NCBI GenBank assembly: GCA_900239685.1
Contig: OENT01000213.1
Span: 1-64,000 of the forward strand
Length of the DNA stretch: 64,000 nt
Direction of reading: 5' to 3'
Source: Rotaria macrura
Lineage: Eukaryota; Rotifera; Eurotatoria; Philodinida; Philodinidae
Shown here: positions 1 to 12,995 of the stretch, piece by piece
Layout of the letters: every line of letters begins with the position of its first letter
Numbering within the stretch: position 1 is the first letter of the stretch
The notes under the pieces: generated by a model
Told to the model about the DNA's origin: nothing
Seen by the model: the letters and a program-made list of their open reading frames with translations, nothing else
Databases searched by the model: none
Position numbers and translations under genes: made by a program

Positions 1-3000
1 GAAATAAAACAAATGGCTAGAGAATTATGTAAAATATCGAAATTAAAAACAATTCATCTATGAAAAAATGCTCTTATGTCCTTATCAGCATTTGTACTAT
101 TTTAACAAGACAATAATAGAATCGTCAGTGTACATGCTCTACATTTGTAACTAAGTTGTTTCCTCTCTGCACTTCATAGCGCATTAAGATACGTATTTTA
201 AATACTATGCGACTGTCGGGTTAATATCCTTATACATGTGAGTGTATTCGAAAATTTGTACATACGATTAATTCGTTGGAATTCAGTATATTCAACTTTT
301 ACAAGACCTGATCAGAAAATTATTTTACACCACAGAAGCCTCCTAGTTTCAGCTACTGAATCCCTAAATGAATGACGATAGTATGAAATAACTCTGTTGA
401 ATATAGTTACGACTTCAACCTAACTTAATTTCAATAGAACAAATGTAAAATTTTTTTCTTACCAAACGAATAGAATCAAGTTTTGAAATATGTATTCATG
501 ATTAGTGTTAAGTTCCCAGATTTACTTCCTGATATGTTTCCCTTATCAAAAAATTAATAATTTAGAATGAACTTGTATGCTAACGTTATGTCACATCTGA
601 AAATAATATATTACTTTACTTTAGTCTACTTTACTTTACTTTTCAAATAAAATAGATCTACTTTACTTTATTCAGTAATATGTGTGATCTACTTTGCTCG
701 GTAAAGTAATGATAAAGTGCCACCCCTATTTCATACATATCATCAGTGTTTCTATTGAATACTATCGATGATTGATTAACACTGAGTGTGTTGTCACACG
801 TATGCAACTTACCATTTCTACGGTTGAACTGCTGCAGTTACATTATTCTTGTCATCATTCGGTAATCCGATAAAAGATTTACCAGTTGTATTTCATACAC
901 TAAGTTCAATAGAACATAAGATGCCATGAGTGTCGAATAGATAGCGTTAAAATGAGTTTCATCTCCATTTGCTATTATTATTTACCAAATACTCAATTTT
1001 CAATCAATCAATACACTAATCGAGACTCTCGATTCGAGAGTATTAGAACTTCTCTATCGGTTATCATCCTTCGAATCAGACCTAAAGAAATTTCCTGAAT
1101 CAATGAAAGCAACGATGACGGATTGTAGTTTTGTCAATTTAACAATTTTCATAAATTCATCGAAATCGTATTTATTTCTCATCAAACTAGTAAAACATTT
1201 CATCTTGAAAGTATCGAATCCGAGATGCCAGTAAGCTTTTCGATATTTTTAATAATGATTCTATCGATTGCTGAGTAACGAACGAAGTGATTTTTCTCCC
1301 AATGTATTCAGTCTTCTATATCCCATTAATCAAAGTAACCGACCGGAGAACGTACTTGGAGTGGCGAAGATGCGAGAAAAGCTATGTTTAAATAGAAAAA
1401 ATGATCCATTTCTTTGCTTCGTTAGCTATCTATGATAACACTGGCGGGCTATATATTGAAAATACGTCTGTAATATTTGTTAATATTAAAAGGTTCTCAT
1501 CAATGATGAACTATGCTATTTTTTTCAATGCTATCAGACATCAGTGAACGAAAACATAAGTTAATTATAAGGGTTCGGCAGCAATGAATATCGATACTAA
1601 GTCTTTAATAGAAGGCTGTTTTTATATTTCAAAGTTCGAACGCACAGAGACAGGCATTTGTTTTTATTGAGAGTAAATAGCTAAATGATGCGCACACATA
1701 TATTCATGCGTGTATAGAAGTGAACCGCTAAAGTTTCAGGGATAGTTTTGGATGGCTGCAAACATTATACCGTACCATATCAAATGGAATGGTTGTGTGA
1801 TAACGCAAAAAGTTACACAAATGAAAATTTATTAAATACTTAAATCAGCCCTTAGTGAAAATATTTCATAAACAAACATGTGAACTTAAACTTTGTAGAA
1901 TCGACAAGAATAATATTTTTTTTTACAGTCGTATGTTGCAAACGAGAAGATGGCTTTCGTCTTCAATTTTTATTTTCAAAACTAGAAGCGTTGAAAGCAG
2001 CTTCTTGTAACAGTTCAACAATGCATAAATAAAATCATATGTATGTGAATCTCTATCCAATAATTCTTGAAAAGTTTTCCGTCGAAGTTTCCATTTATCT
2101 AAATCATCGTTATTTTCATACGGCTCTTGCCTCGGATGAGTCAACATATACTGCCAAGGTCACACAACAGTCGAATTGTCAACACTCAAGTATTCATCAA
2201 TTAACTAAGGAAGAGATAGCACCTATACTTGATAAGTTTGTTCGATTGCACATTGTTCGGCAGAAATATGAAAATCTTCTTCTGACATTGATGAATCGCA
2301 AATCTATTTCGTCCGTACTCAATCTAACATTTTTATAGAAACGATGACATTTTTCAAATGCTTTCTCTCGTTTTTTTTACTCAATATTCAGAGATAGGCA
2401 GGTTTATGCGCACGAAAGGCAAGTGTCACACAAAAACAACATTATAATTGATTTCCAATCCAGCCACCCATCGCAGTTTAGTGAGAGGGGTAAGCTGAAG
2501 ACAAAATGTTTCCTGGGATCCCGATCGTGTCATGTCCAGAAACAAAAACTCTTGTACTCGATTTAAACTTCAACTACAACACATGATGGAATGATCTCCG
2601 AATCCGACGTTTTTGATCGACTCCATCGTGGTGTCACATTTTACTCTTTCATCTATTCGTTTAGACATTGTTGAAGATCTGCAGTTAATAATAGGCGAAA
2701 CGAAATCAGAAGAAACAATCGGAAGTGGAAATTCTATTTCGAATGTGACAGATACTGAAATGAAAGCCCTAACGCAGATTGGCAATAGGTTCTACACGCA
2801 TCTAGCTACTTAAAAATCTGCAATTGCATCTATTTAATCCATATCTATGCATGACATGTACCGATTTCAAACGAAAAGAAGTTAATAAATAGTGAGTTTT
2901 TATGTGTTTCCTTTAGAAAATCGATGAATGCCCAATTGTGGACGTATTCATTTTGCTAGATTGAATTTCGTCGCTTAAATCAAATTTAAACGCATCAAGT

Positions 3001-3234
3001 TTCCAATGCAATGTGTTGCAAAATAAAATTATTCATAAAAGAAATCAAATGATATTCAGTAGTGTTGTTTTTCACATGTTTATTCAACTAGTAATTGAGA
3101 ATTTTTGAAGTTAATATTTGCAGAAAATAGATAACCATGAGAATTTCTTACAAGAGCACAAAACAAAAAAGACAAATAAGTATCTGAAGAAAGAGAACGA
3201 AAACAAAAAACGAGCAAGCTGGTTGTAAAATTCG
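1..3234. other. gene-poor stretch, no supported gene
   Basis: AT-rich sequence with stops in all frames. Two short plus-strand open frames at 2039-2338 and 2613-2813 end in ordinary-looking peptide, but I recognise no domain and cannot join them with convincing splice sites, so they are not called. The stretch contains the GTAAA-rich repeat at 611-726, listed separately. An AATAAA-type polyadenylation signal on the minus strand (3079-3084) probably serves the claudin-like gene to its right. Confidence 0.5.
611..726 (-). repeat. GTAAA/CTTTA-rich dispersed repeat with GGGGTGGCAC head
   Basis: On the minus strand this begins GGGGTGGCACTTTA (717-726 is the GGGGTGGCAC) and continues as repeated TTTACTTTAC and AGTAAAGTA units down to about 611. 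The same head followed by CTTTAC/TTTACTTTAC units occurs on the plus strand at 61308 and 63862. This is therefore a dispersed family and not simple low complexity. Its nature (non-autonomous element end or satellite) is not shown by the sequence. Confidence 0.65.
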
Positions 3235-3879
3235 TTAGTTTTCATTAGTTGAAGCTGGTTCATACTTTTGTCCAATGGTAACATGTTCATTAGTAATGAA
3301 TCGATCAAAAGTTGAATATCGACCAGCAACAAAAGCAGAAATAGGTAGAGCTGAATAAGCGAAGACAACCGCAGCAATCATCGTTCGTGATGAATGCGAA
3401 TTCATGATTGCCCCTGAACTATATTCGAAAAGACCCGCTGTTGTTGATACACAAGCCACATAAAATAACATTGGGATAATATATCTATGATCAGTTACTT
3501 TCATTGCATTCAAAAATAGAAATATACCACCAATTAGTAGAACTACTAATCCGAATGAACAAAGAATAAATGCTGATGTCACAAAAAGAAATTTACATCG
3601 AACGATTGAAGCATTCGAACATGAATATAAAAGACCCTAAAAATAAATAATGATCACTGATTATCGATTGGAAATAATATAACTCACATTCCATCTACGC
3701 TCAACGATTTCGCTATTCACCATCGTTTCATTTGATTGTTCCTCAGCTATTCCTGGTACAGTACGCAATTCCACCGTCCAATAATTAGTGGTTAATGCAA
3801 TAACACCGAGAATGACACCAGTACAAGCAAATATTGTTGTAATATAAGACAACTGACGATTTAATGAATTGATAGTCAT
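3235..3879 (-). CDS. claudin/PMP22-like tetraspan membrane protein, 2 exons
   Basis: Exons at 3879-3688 and 3636-3235 are separated by a 51-nt GT-AG intron in phase 0; the joined frame gives 197 aa. The first hydrophobic segment (about residues 13-35) runs into NYWTVEL. The first extracellular loop ends in RRWN-GLLYSC followed by a second Cys seven residues later. This resembles the claudin-family signature W...GLW..C...C, with Leu in place of the second Trp, and the intron falls exactly inside it. Exon 2 then carries three further hydrophobic segments (roughly FVTSAFILCSFGLVVLL, IPMLFYVACVSTTAGLF and MIAAVVFAYSALPISAF) and a short polar tail. Family members form cell contacts or act as membrane organisers or channel subunits in the plasma membrane; which one this is cannot be told. 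The start is the first Met before the first hydrophobic segment. A (CA)n/(TA)n run lies just upstream. Confidence 0.75.
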
Positions 3880-3949
3880 TCAAACGAATTTTTAACGATA
3901 ACAATGTCTGAAAGAGGAATATAAATGAATGCACTTGATTTCTAGTTGT

Positions 3950-4008
3950 TTGATTCACACACACGCACACACGAGTGCATATATATATATATATATACTT
4001 ATATATGC
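3950..4008. repeat. (CA)n/(TA)n dinucleotide run
   Basis: A CACACACGCACACACG stretch is followed by an uninterrupted (AT)n run at about 3979-3998. It sits about 80 nt upstream of the claudin-like start codon. Simple-sequence repeat. Confidence 0.85.
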
Positions 4009-7000
4009 AGAGAATTTGGATAGAGAGAGAATTGGAGAACAGTGATTTTCTTTCTCGATCGATATCGTTTGTTCGCTATATTTTTCTTGTTACGATTCAA
4101 AGTGTCCAGGTCGATGAAAACAGACAAACCGAGGAGATTCATTCCCATGCTAAGACCCGACCAGATTCTATAAGATTTCATCAAGATTGAATAGAAGAGT
4201 TAGTCAGATTCTGGGTTGATGATCTACAGTCAGATTCCCGGTAACGGAATCGAGTGATTTCCGTGAGAAAGAACTCCGGGAACTACTTTCAGGAACTAGT
4301 ACGCATTCCGTGCATGCCATAGGATCCTAGCGAGCATGGGTAATGAGAGTGTACAAACTCTTAGAAACTCGATGATTAACTTGAAGAATTTCAACAGCTT
4401 TTAAAAGCCTTCTGCGTTAAATGCTTATGTGGCTTGAATGATAAGTAGTAGAAAAGTATCAATTCTGCATTAGCAATCGAAAGATGCTCGTCGAATCCTA
4501 TTCGAAATGGACTGGAACCCGATAGTATGACCCCACAATGTGATATAATGTGGAATTCGATCCGATTGGACTCAATCATATCTGACGTAATGACGTCGTT
4601 TACCACTGTAAAAGATTCGGATACGACGTAATTACCGTCGTTCAAGAATAGTATTTTCAATTATTCACAGTTTAGTAGTTCTTTGCGTTCGCTAACTTTG
4701 GTTTTGATAACCTCGCTATTCCCCTGCTATGTTTAGTTAGTTTTTGTTTTGAACTTTGGTTTGTGTTTTCTTTATAAAGAGAACAAAATAGTTGAGACAA
4801 ACTAAAAACGATTTATTTTTTCTAAATATGCTTAGCTATTCGCCTTACTTGAATGATAATACCTAGCAAATCGCAACAGGATATCAAAGCAGCGGAACTA
4901 AACACTAAATATCCGAAACGTTTTTTAATGAGAATAAAGATCTGAAAGGAAAAAATAATTAAATATCTTTCTATGTCAAGAAAATTAATGCATTAGTTGT
5001 TGGTTTGTTTTCCTAGTAGAAAAAAAAGAAACGGGCAGTTTTTCTACTTTCAGCAGTGATCACTTCAACCAAGACAACAGAAAGAAGAGATATGTATTAA
5101 TGAATCATCAAAAGTCTTTGTGTAACATATCAATAAAAAAACGAAAATCAAAACTCTATAAAAGGTCAATATTATTACTTTTAATTCTTTTGCGCTGTAG
5201 GATAAGACTCTGTTTCGAGCTGGTTTTCATTATTCTAACAAATTTACTATAGGAGCGCCACAATCGATGAATTCTACTGTAACATTTATCTCAGTGAATT
5301 TATTTTCATTCAAATCTAAGATTTATTTAAATTTCTAAATTTTAATAAAGAATCAGGTGTTTTTGATCTCGGAAACGTGCTTACTTATTGTTCAGTTCTA
5401 TTGTTAAAGTGCGACTAAAAGAAGGAGCACTTACGGTGCACACCACGCAATCGGTTACTGTAGCCTGTAAATTAGCTATCCTAAGCTATATCGTATTTTC
5501 CCGTTCATAGATCGTATGCTGTAATCTTTAAATGATCAACCATTAGGACCACCATATTTCTCGATATCTTAGTCATTTACCACCATTTACTGATCATTTG
5601 ATCCGACCTGGGTAACTGTTAGATTACATACGAATAATCAAGTTCAATTTATCAATGTTCAAAGTCAAAACGAGCGACAAACTGCAAGGAGAAATCGGCT
5701 TCGAAATAGTCGAACATCGCTTGAAATCGATTGCCGAAATGAATAATGAGTTCGACGAAAGTATTAACGAAATTGTCAGATGTGTAAATAGAGAGGCGAA
5801 ATTTTCATGTATTCTACAAGCAAACTCGTGATCATCTTCATACTGTTTTTGGAGTCGGTTGACCCATAGAATAATATGCGTATGCTGTAAATGTACAGTG
5901 AGATGCATGATAGTCGGACTTTTCTTCTATGACATGTGACAAATCACACTTGCAATTGTCAATGTTTATATAATTTGGCGTAAATACAAACAAGGACAAG
6001 ATAGAGATAATTCTATAAATACTGTTGTGAAAGTATTTATTGCTACCTTTTCAACATCTGACAGTAAATGCTCAGAATTCTATGTTGGTTCAGATTAAAT
6101 CATTTAGTTGATCATATTTTGGTATTTGATCTCATTTTTTCGAGGAAGCAAATAAAATGCTGCTAGAACAAGATGTTTATGGTGCACAACGTGACAAGCA
6201 CACAATCGATACAAGATTTTTGGAACAATCTATAAAAATAAAAGTGACTCGGGTTTGTAATATTACGGTTCATTCTTCGAAACTTACTAACTATATCAAA
6301 GGTTTCATCAACTACGAACTTAGTTGATGATTGTAAGATTGATATTGGTTCAGGACTGCGAAAGATACGTATTCGACTCGAGGCAATATTAAAATTATCA
6401 AAACGAAGTCATCGATCGACATTCTTACTCAATATTCTTTATTTAACTGTTAAGATATATCTCACCTACCAGACCGAGTCAGTATCAATTCGTACGAAGC
6501 ATTCGTTTCGTTCCTTTGATCACAAAACTGAAAGAACATAAGGAAAATCGATGTCATTTGCTAAATTATTGCATGTTCGATGAAGCTAAACATTACCTTT
6601 GACATGGTCTAATATTGGTAGATGTAGATGTACCGTATTAGATAGTTTCGGTCAACATTTTGATAATGCAGTGTCAATAGACTCTTGAGTACTGTATGCA
6701 CAATCGATGAGATTTCGATGGAATTCTCGCAGTTACATATTGATTGGATTACGATAGCAACTTGCGAAGTGAATAACAATAGAGTTTAAAATCTTGCTAT
6801 GTGTTGTATTCGTTGTAGAATTACTTGCATGTTTCAGATTATAATAATTAACTCTTGCGTGATTTTTACAACGCTAGTAAGTCTGATTACGTTAATTTGG
6901 CAATCTCATATATACGAATAACCGTCTTATGTTGTGACAGGTCAACCTTTTGAAGTAGTATAATGAATTGAACAGGAATAGGTATTTTCAAGTAATATTG

Positions 7001-7185
7001 AGATTTGAGTTACTCTAATCTTTCCTACTCGTATGCGCATTTGTTTTTGGGGAATCTGTTCTTCTGAAAATGACTGTGGTTTAATTGAATTAAAGGGGTA
7101 AAAGTCCGTACGAATCTCAATTTATAATCAGGCAGGTGCACGATCACACGTTTAAATATTACTAGTCGCAACACTACTCTTATTA

Positions 7186-7376
7186 GTCATGCACCAGTAT
7201 TAAGAATCTTAGAATTTGGATTTGACTTGTGGATTTTCTATCAAGCCATGAGTCAGAGCTCCGAATGATCGATTTCAGTTGTCTATCTATTATGTTGCTA
7301 GTTCATTGCTAACGTATTTATTACGGTTACACAATTAGGAAATACAAGAATGCTGTCTCTGATTCCTTAAAGAAAG
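7186..7376 (+). repeat. inverted repeat, left copy
   Basis: This block matches the reverse complement of 9931-10135, beginning GTCATGCACC and ending CTTAA(A/C)GAAAG. Shared internal stretches include GGTTACACAATTAG and AAATACAAGA. Agreement is high but imperfect, with a small indel near the start. The copies face each other across about 2.5 kb. Confidence 0.7.
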
Positions 7377-9930
7377 AACCAGGATTGTATCAAATGTGTA
7401 TAACCGTTTCGCTAGATCAAGTGTCTTTTTATTTTGAAGTCTTACGACGAAAAGTAAAATGTTACTGAGAATAATAAATGCTATTGTAACGAAGAAGAAT
7501 GAAGAACAGAAGCTGATTTAAGTTTTCAAAAAGCGTCTCTTTCAAATAAACAAATGCAAAGAAAACAATGTGAACTTCTCTTCTAAATATCATTTAAAAA
7601 AATTTATTTAATCTCGTCACACGCTTCCATGGATAACAGTGATTTTCGGCCCCGGGTGAACCTTGAAGAGGAGTTTTGTCCCATTCTTATAACTGAATTG
7701 GTTAACCACTCTAAACATAACTAGTCATTTTAATTAGTTGTTTGACGTCGTAGTACTCGACGGCACGACTTAGTTCTGAGCCTTCTGCTTCAGTTTGTTT
7801 TCAAATTATTGAAAAAATAAAGACTAAACATCAATCCGCTTCCAGAATAAAAGTTCCCGTCCTTGAAGAATGAAAACTAGCATAGTTCCTCCAAAGGTGG
7901 CTTTCTATTGTCGGCTATTTTATTTTTGCTAAGATTCACCAAGAAAAGCGAGCATATATAAACAATTTTCAGTTATTGAAACAGGCAGTTTTAGCAGTCA
8001 TTTACAGGAAAACCAGTTCTTTTTACTACAATAGAAGTCATTTTATTTACAAAGCCTTCATATTTCACTAAGAAATCAATTTTTTAACAGCTAAAACTTC
8101 CACATCTTTTGGATTGTTGAAAAAACCTTGTTAAGACTCGATGAATTTCTATTACGCATTGTGAACTTTCTTGGTGGAATGTCTTACTAGCGAGGATAGC
8201 CTTCTAATATGGGGTAGCGTTTTATTCTTGCGGAGGGGATCTAAGAATCTATGCATATCTAATAGTTTTATTAGAATGAAAATTTCACGTCATTTTATTC
8301 AAATATCTTCAGCAACGATAATCATCTTTGTTAAATCTGCTTGGTGTAAATAACCAGTTTAATCAAGACAGATTTGACGTAATTCGTTACAGATGGTGAT
8401 AATAACGAAGAATAGTGTATGCAATTTATTAATCAAGTATAACAGGGGAAAATAGGTACGGAAAAGTTCTTCGGATAATATGAGAATGAAAGTGCAAAGA
8501 AAATGAATAGCACTCATAGAATTTAATAAATAGAAGAACTAGAGAATGAAGAACAATGGAAATCACATTCACAAGTGAGGAATTGGAGAAATTAACCAAG
8601 AAATATTTTCAAGCATATTCAGATTTGTATAGCAACGACATCAATATGCGAAAAACATATTCTTCCCTCGCGATATGGTGAAAATATCACTCTCAAAAGA
8701 GAAAACGATTCGACAGAATGGTATTAATACTTTCCGATCGTATGGAATTAAATGTTTATAGCTGTTCATCTTTCATAGAGCGAATTTTCAATTGATTATT
8801 TTCATTAATTGAACCACTAATTGAAAAGTGGCTAAGTCTAACAGAAGCATGTCGACCAAGGAACGCAGCTGGTGTTTTTACGTCTACAGATGCAGAATAG
8901 TATTGCCCCAATTACTTTCGCTCATTAGTAATTTGTAGCAGTGGCGTGATCTAAATTTAGCTCGCACGACACTGCACCATTTTCACCGGTGCTACGCTGT
9001 TCATTAACTAATTTAAAATATCAGGCATATTTAGTAGGGTCAATTGGAACCGTGAGCTGGAATTCGGGCGTCTCATTTAAAGTACAAGCAGCGATCACTT
9101 CAAACATAAATATCTCTGTATGAAAATCGTCTATGTGAAGACTAAGTCAAATCAATGTAGCCATCCAACTCAGGTGTTCTGGGTTATTCGCTTCAGAACA
9201 CTATGACAACAGAAAAAATATGAAACGAGTGTTTTAATTTGCATTCTGTGTCTGATTCCAGTGGCTACTACCATGAGATATCTCAAACGAAAAACCTATT
9301 ATGCTCGCAGTTATTTAGATTACCTGAAAATCTCTCGAAAAAACTATGCGAACTAGCTGATGGGTGGAGAACTGACAAGGAGCATCTACCTACTGCCACA
9401 GTGTCAATAACACAATCGAACTACAGTGATCGTTTGATGAAAAATATCAAAGTTCGATGTTGAAAAAAACACTTTCGTAAGAAAAAAATGACAATTTAGT
9501 TAAGATTTCAGCAGGAAATCTTCAAACGAAAATGGCTGTGTTTCAAAATAATGCATCTCGTACTTTTATAAAGAAGTTGATTCACATTATCGAGCAAGTT
9601 GAACAAGAAATCATAAGTTGAATTTTAGTGACCATAAGACCAGAGCATTTCTTTCTCATGATAATTTTCAAGTTTGTGTTGCATTCCATGATAAAACAAT
9701 TCTTGAAACCGATTGTTTCCGTCAAGTCGAGCGTAAAAAGCTTGGAAAACCACCTCTTTATTTAGAGAAACAATTTTCTTTGGGAAGAAAACTAGAAAGT
9801 TTTGAAAAGTGATAATGATTTGGATTTTTTCATAGGAAAAACCTCCTCGTGAGACTTCTGAAAAGAGTTCATAATATCGATAAGTAACTTATCATTTTAT
9901 AAATTCAGAATATTTCTGTTACCTTTATAC

Positions 9931-10135
9931 CTTTCGTTAAGAAATCAGACACAGCACTCTTGTATTTTCTAATTGTGTAACGGTAATACATACGTAAGCA
10001 ATAAACTAGTAACATGATAGCTAGGAAGCTGAAATTGATCATTCGTAGCTCTGACTCGTGACTTGACAGAAAATCCAAACCTCGAATTCCGAAACCGCAA
10101 CGAAAATTGCAAGAGTTTTTATATCGGTGCATGAC
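9931..10135 (-). repeat. inverted repeat, right copy
   Basis: This is the partner of 7186-7376 on the opposite strand. The minus-strand frame here (about 75 codons, with a hydrophobic stretch around FLAIMLLVYCL) is open, while the other copy has in-frame stops at the equivalent place. The open frame may be chance or a relic of a coding repeat. Confidence 0.65.
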
Positions 10136-11116
10136 CAGACAAAATTAAATTTTGGTAAACTATGTTTCTTGAAATGAAACCAATATTCAAGAGAAACTGG
10201 TTTACATTAAACAAGTTGCCATCCCAGACTTCATCGACCTATATAGAAATTCAATTAAATTTAATTCTTAAGTGTTGGCAAGGTATGAGATTTCGGTGAA
10301 TTTTCTCGTTTGATAGTCTTGTGATGTGAATACTAAGCACTGGCAAACATTGAAACAATTTAGATATTGACTTGATCGCTCGAATCTGTTTTATCTGCGA
10401 CAATCTCAAGCCAAGACCTTTTTGCAAAATAGTATATGTGTCATGATTGGAAATATGTGCCACATGAAACGTCCGTTACGGGTTGTAGCCCTAAATAATG
10501 AGAGCAGAGAGTGAAATAAATTTCTGAATTGTTCCGTTTTGCACGTCGAAAATACGAGAGAATATTGTTTCTTGTTTTTGTATTTCAATGAATTCCTCCG
10601 CAAAAACGACTTCACCAATTAATCATCATACTGATTCTCTAGTATTCAATATTTGCTTCAATCACTCATCTATCCTCTTCAGAGTCCATTGAAACTAAAA
10701 ATTTCCAACCTGGGTACCAATACGACTAATTAAAATTTTATAGATCTCGAATTGAGTTGAGATGGATGTAACACCTTTTCAAATGTTAGCAGCATTTTCG
10801 CAAACTTTGAATCATTAGAGAACAAGTCATTGTGTTACTTTTCATATTGAGATATTCGATACTTTCAAAGAATATCAATGTGGAGTATCGATACGTTATG
10901 CTACTGAACTCCATATTATTTTGCAGTTGGAACGTTGATCTGATCTCCTCCAGAGCGTAGAAACTATCTTTCCTTCAAGCTTGTTTATCTTTCATACGAC
11001 ATTTTGCAGCACAATATTCGAAATTCGTTTTCAAGCTACATTGTGCTGCAAGAGATAGACGCTAGCAAAGATCATATGGCAATTTAGGATACATTGTTGA
11101 AATAAAAAGATCAAGT

Positions 11117-12175
11117 CTACAACAAACTATTTCGAGAACGAACTCGTCCTATCACTTTCCAATATTTTTGATTTTGATTATTAAAGATATTACAATAAAA
11201 ATCATCTTCGATCTGTGCTCGGTGTTGTTCACTTAGATCGTTCCCATGCGATGGTAGTCCATATAAAGGTTCATATAAGAGTTTAGCCATGACATACGAT
11301 ACTTCTCGTCCACCGAATTTAGGTTTAACATATGAGTACTTTAGATTTTCGTGTTGATAATCGGGATGATCAACGGGTGGTAGTCCATTATACTCCAAAA
11401 TTTTTCCATTGACACTTAACCATAATGGCAGTGAGGGATCGCTACCATCATGTTGCGCAAGTTCGTCTTCATAGTAAAATATATTGTCAGGAACATTTGT
11501 AAACGATTTAAACTCATGAGGTTTCTTTCGTGGTATGACTGCTTGTTCGTATTTTAATTTATTGACATACTCGGCTTGAACATTGTAATATTCACAACCT
11601 TTAACTATAATATCCAAATAACGTTCACTTGGAACACTTGAAGACTGATTATTTGTATTCATTTTATAAATATAAACCAAATGTGATTGTTCTTGATAAT
11701 TAATTATATTAACAGGAATCCGACGATAGGAAGATTCTACTGAATCCAAACGTAACATTTGGTCATTGGAGAGAAGATGAACAACTCCATGAACTTCACT
11801 TTCCGCACAAGGTTCAACATCAGCCATTCCTCTCAGTGGTCGAAACGTAATTCTATGATTCGGACATTTTGCTGGATAGGACATGAACGGTATAATGTCA
11901 CGAAGAAAAAGCGAAATAGGATTCATCATACTACCCATTGCAAAGTACCATACAAACTTTCGCCCATCTGGCAAGACAATATCTGCTTTGTCATGAGTAT
12001 CATGCTCGAGAATTTCATCGAGTGCTGATTGATCAGGACGAACAAGTTGAGACTGTAAATTCTTACAAGATAAAGCAAAAGAAGCGGCACTCAGAGTGGG
12101 ATCCAAACGAGCGGTCTGCACTGTCATTGTAAAACCAAAGTCAAATAAAATAACTGCGTCTCTTATCAAAAACAA
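11117..12175 (-). CDS. gamma-glutamylcyclotransferase-like (GGCT/AIG2 fold) protein
   Basis: Single-exon frame of 352 codons. Met17 (codon at 12127-12125, beginning MTVQTARLDP) is an equally good start, and the 16 residues before it look unlike family N-termini. The core reads WYFAMGSMMNP at residues 76-86, the position of the YFAYGSNxNP substrate loop, then VHGVVHLLS (128-136) and LDSVESSYRRIPV (143-155). In that last segment Glu147 sits where the family's catalytic glutamate is found. In this superfamily the loop holds the gamma-glutamyl group and the Glu drives cyclisation to 5-oxoproline. Here Tyr and Asn of YGSN are both Met, so activity is uncertain. The C-terminal half (about 160-352) is longer than in classical GGCT or ChaC and ends FYCNIFNNQNQKYWKVIGRV. 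Function is inferred from fold motifs only. Confidence 0.78.
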   Translation of the reverse strand: MFLIRDAVILFDFGFTMTVQTARLDPTLSAASFALSCKNLQSQLVRPDQSALDEILEHDTHDKADIVLPDGRKFVWYFAMGSMMNPISLFLRDIIPFMSYPAKCPNHRITFRPLRGMADVEPCAESEVHGVVHLLSNDQMLRLDSVESSYRRIPVNIINYQEQSHLVYIYKMNTNNQSSSVPSERYLDIIVKGCEYYNVQAEYVNKLKYEQAVIPRKKPHEFKSFTNVPDNIFYYEDELAQHDGSDPSLPLWLSVNGKILEYNGLPPVDHPDYQHENLKYSYVKPKFGGREVSYVMAKLLYEPLYGLPSHGNDLSEQHRAQIEDDFYCNIFNNQNQKYWKVIGRVRSRNSLL

Positions 12176-12995
12176 TGTGAGCCATCATGCAACTTATCTG
12201 ATACAGAACAGAGAAAAACATTAAATAACACAATGATAATGCAAAAAATATTGCAAAGTCATTGAAACTGAATCGACAATTAACGTCGGTACAAATTGAT
12301 TATTTTATTGGAAAACTGTTGCGCATTCCATTTTCTAAAAGAAAGGATATTACGTAAAATATTGTCAACCCAAATCAAAATTAAGTTTGTTCGTTTGCTC
12401 ATTCCATTCAATGGAAAACGAGTCCTTCTATTTTTCTGTGTCGAGTGTTTTATTGATACTTTGCAAAAGATCATTGACGGCGAGACATTCAAATCTACGA
12501 TCGGATTCTTCGCTCGAACTTCCATTGACAGAAAGTTCTTTAAATAGAAAATGAGCAATTCTATTCTTACTGCTTTTTTTCAAACATTGTGATCAGTGAC
12601 AAAGATAGTGGACATCAATCGGAAAGATGAAGAAGTAGATTCGCTACTGACGAATAAAATAGTGCTTAATAATCGTCAAACTTCGAGAATCATTCATCGC
12701 TCGCAGGGATAAGCTAAGCTCTACTGATCGTCTGCTAGCTTTAGTGAAATTGGGCTCTAACTTATCGATACCGAATGGCGAGAAATGAACTTGCATACCA
12801 TACCTTTACCTATAAACAACTTCATAGCGCACCTCGAAACACTTGTGACAGAGGTGCTGTGTAGCACACGTAATTAATAAGATTCACATCTTTGAGAAAC
12901 GCGTTTGAAGCGAATTACTTACTTATTTACATCAATCGAGAAAAAAAACTCGAAAATGATTCATTAAAACAAGAAAGGACACGAGAAAAAAACAT
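12176..12995. other. intergenic
   Basis: No gene seen. Overlapping open frames on both strands at 12280-12558 lack any recognisable motif. The 3' end of eRF3 copy A lies at its right edge. Confidence 0.5.

Larger units (their letters stand above)
4009..11116. other. gene-poor stretch with scattered short frames
   Basis: No recognisable gene. Plus-strand open frames at 9239-9463 and 9618-9812 and a minus-strand frame at 9905-10132 are the longest peptide-like pieces. None carries a motif I recognise, and I could not link them by credible splicing. The 9905-10132 frame lies within one arm of the inverted repeat listed separately, so it is more likely repeat-derived than a host gene. Confidence 0.5.

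Noticed and set aside
2039..2813. Two plus-strand frames suggesting a small gene
   Set aside because: Peptides look protein-like in places, but no motif, start context or intron model was convincing.
9239..9812. Two plus-strand open frames that might form a gene
   Set aside because: No recognisable domain and no clean splice pair linking them; left as unassigned.
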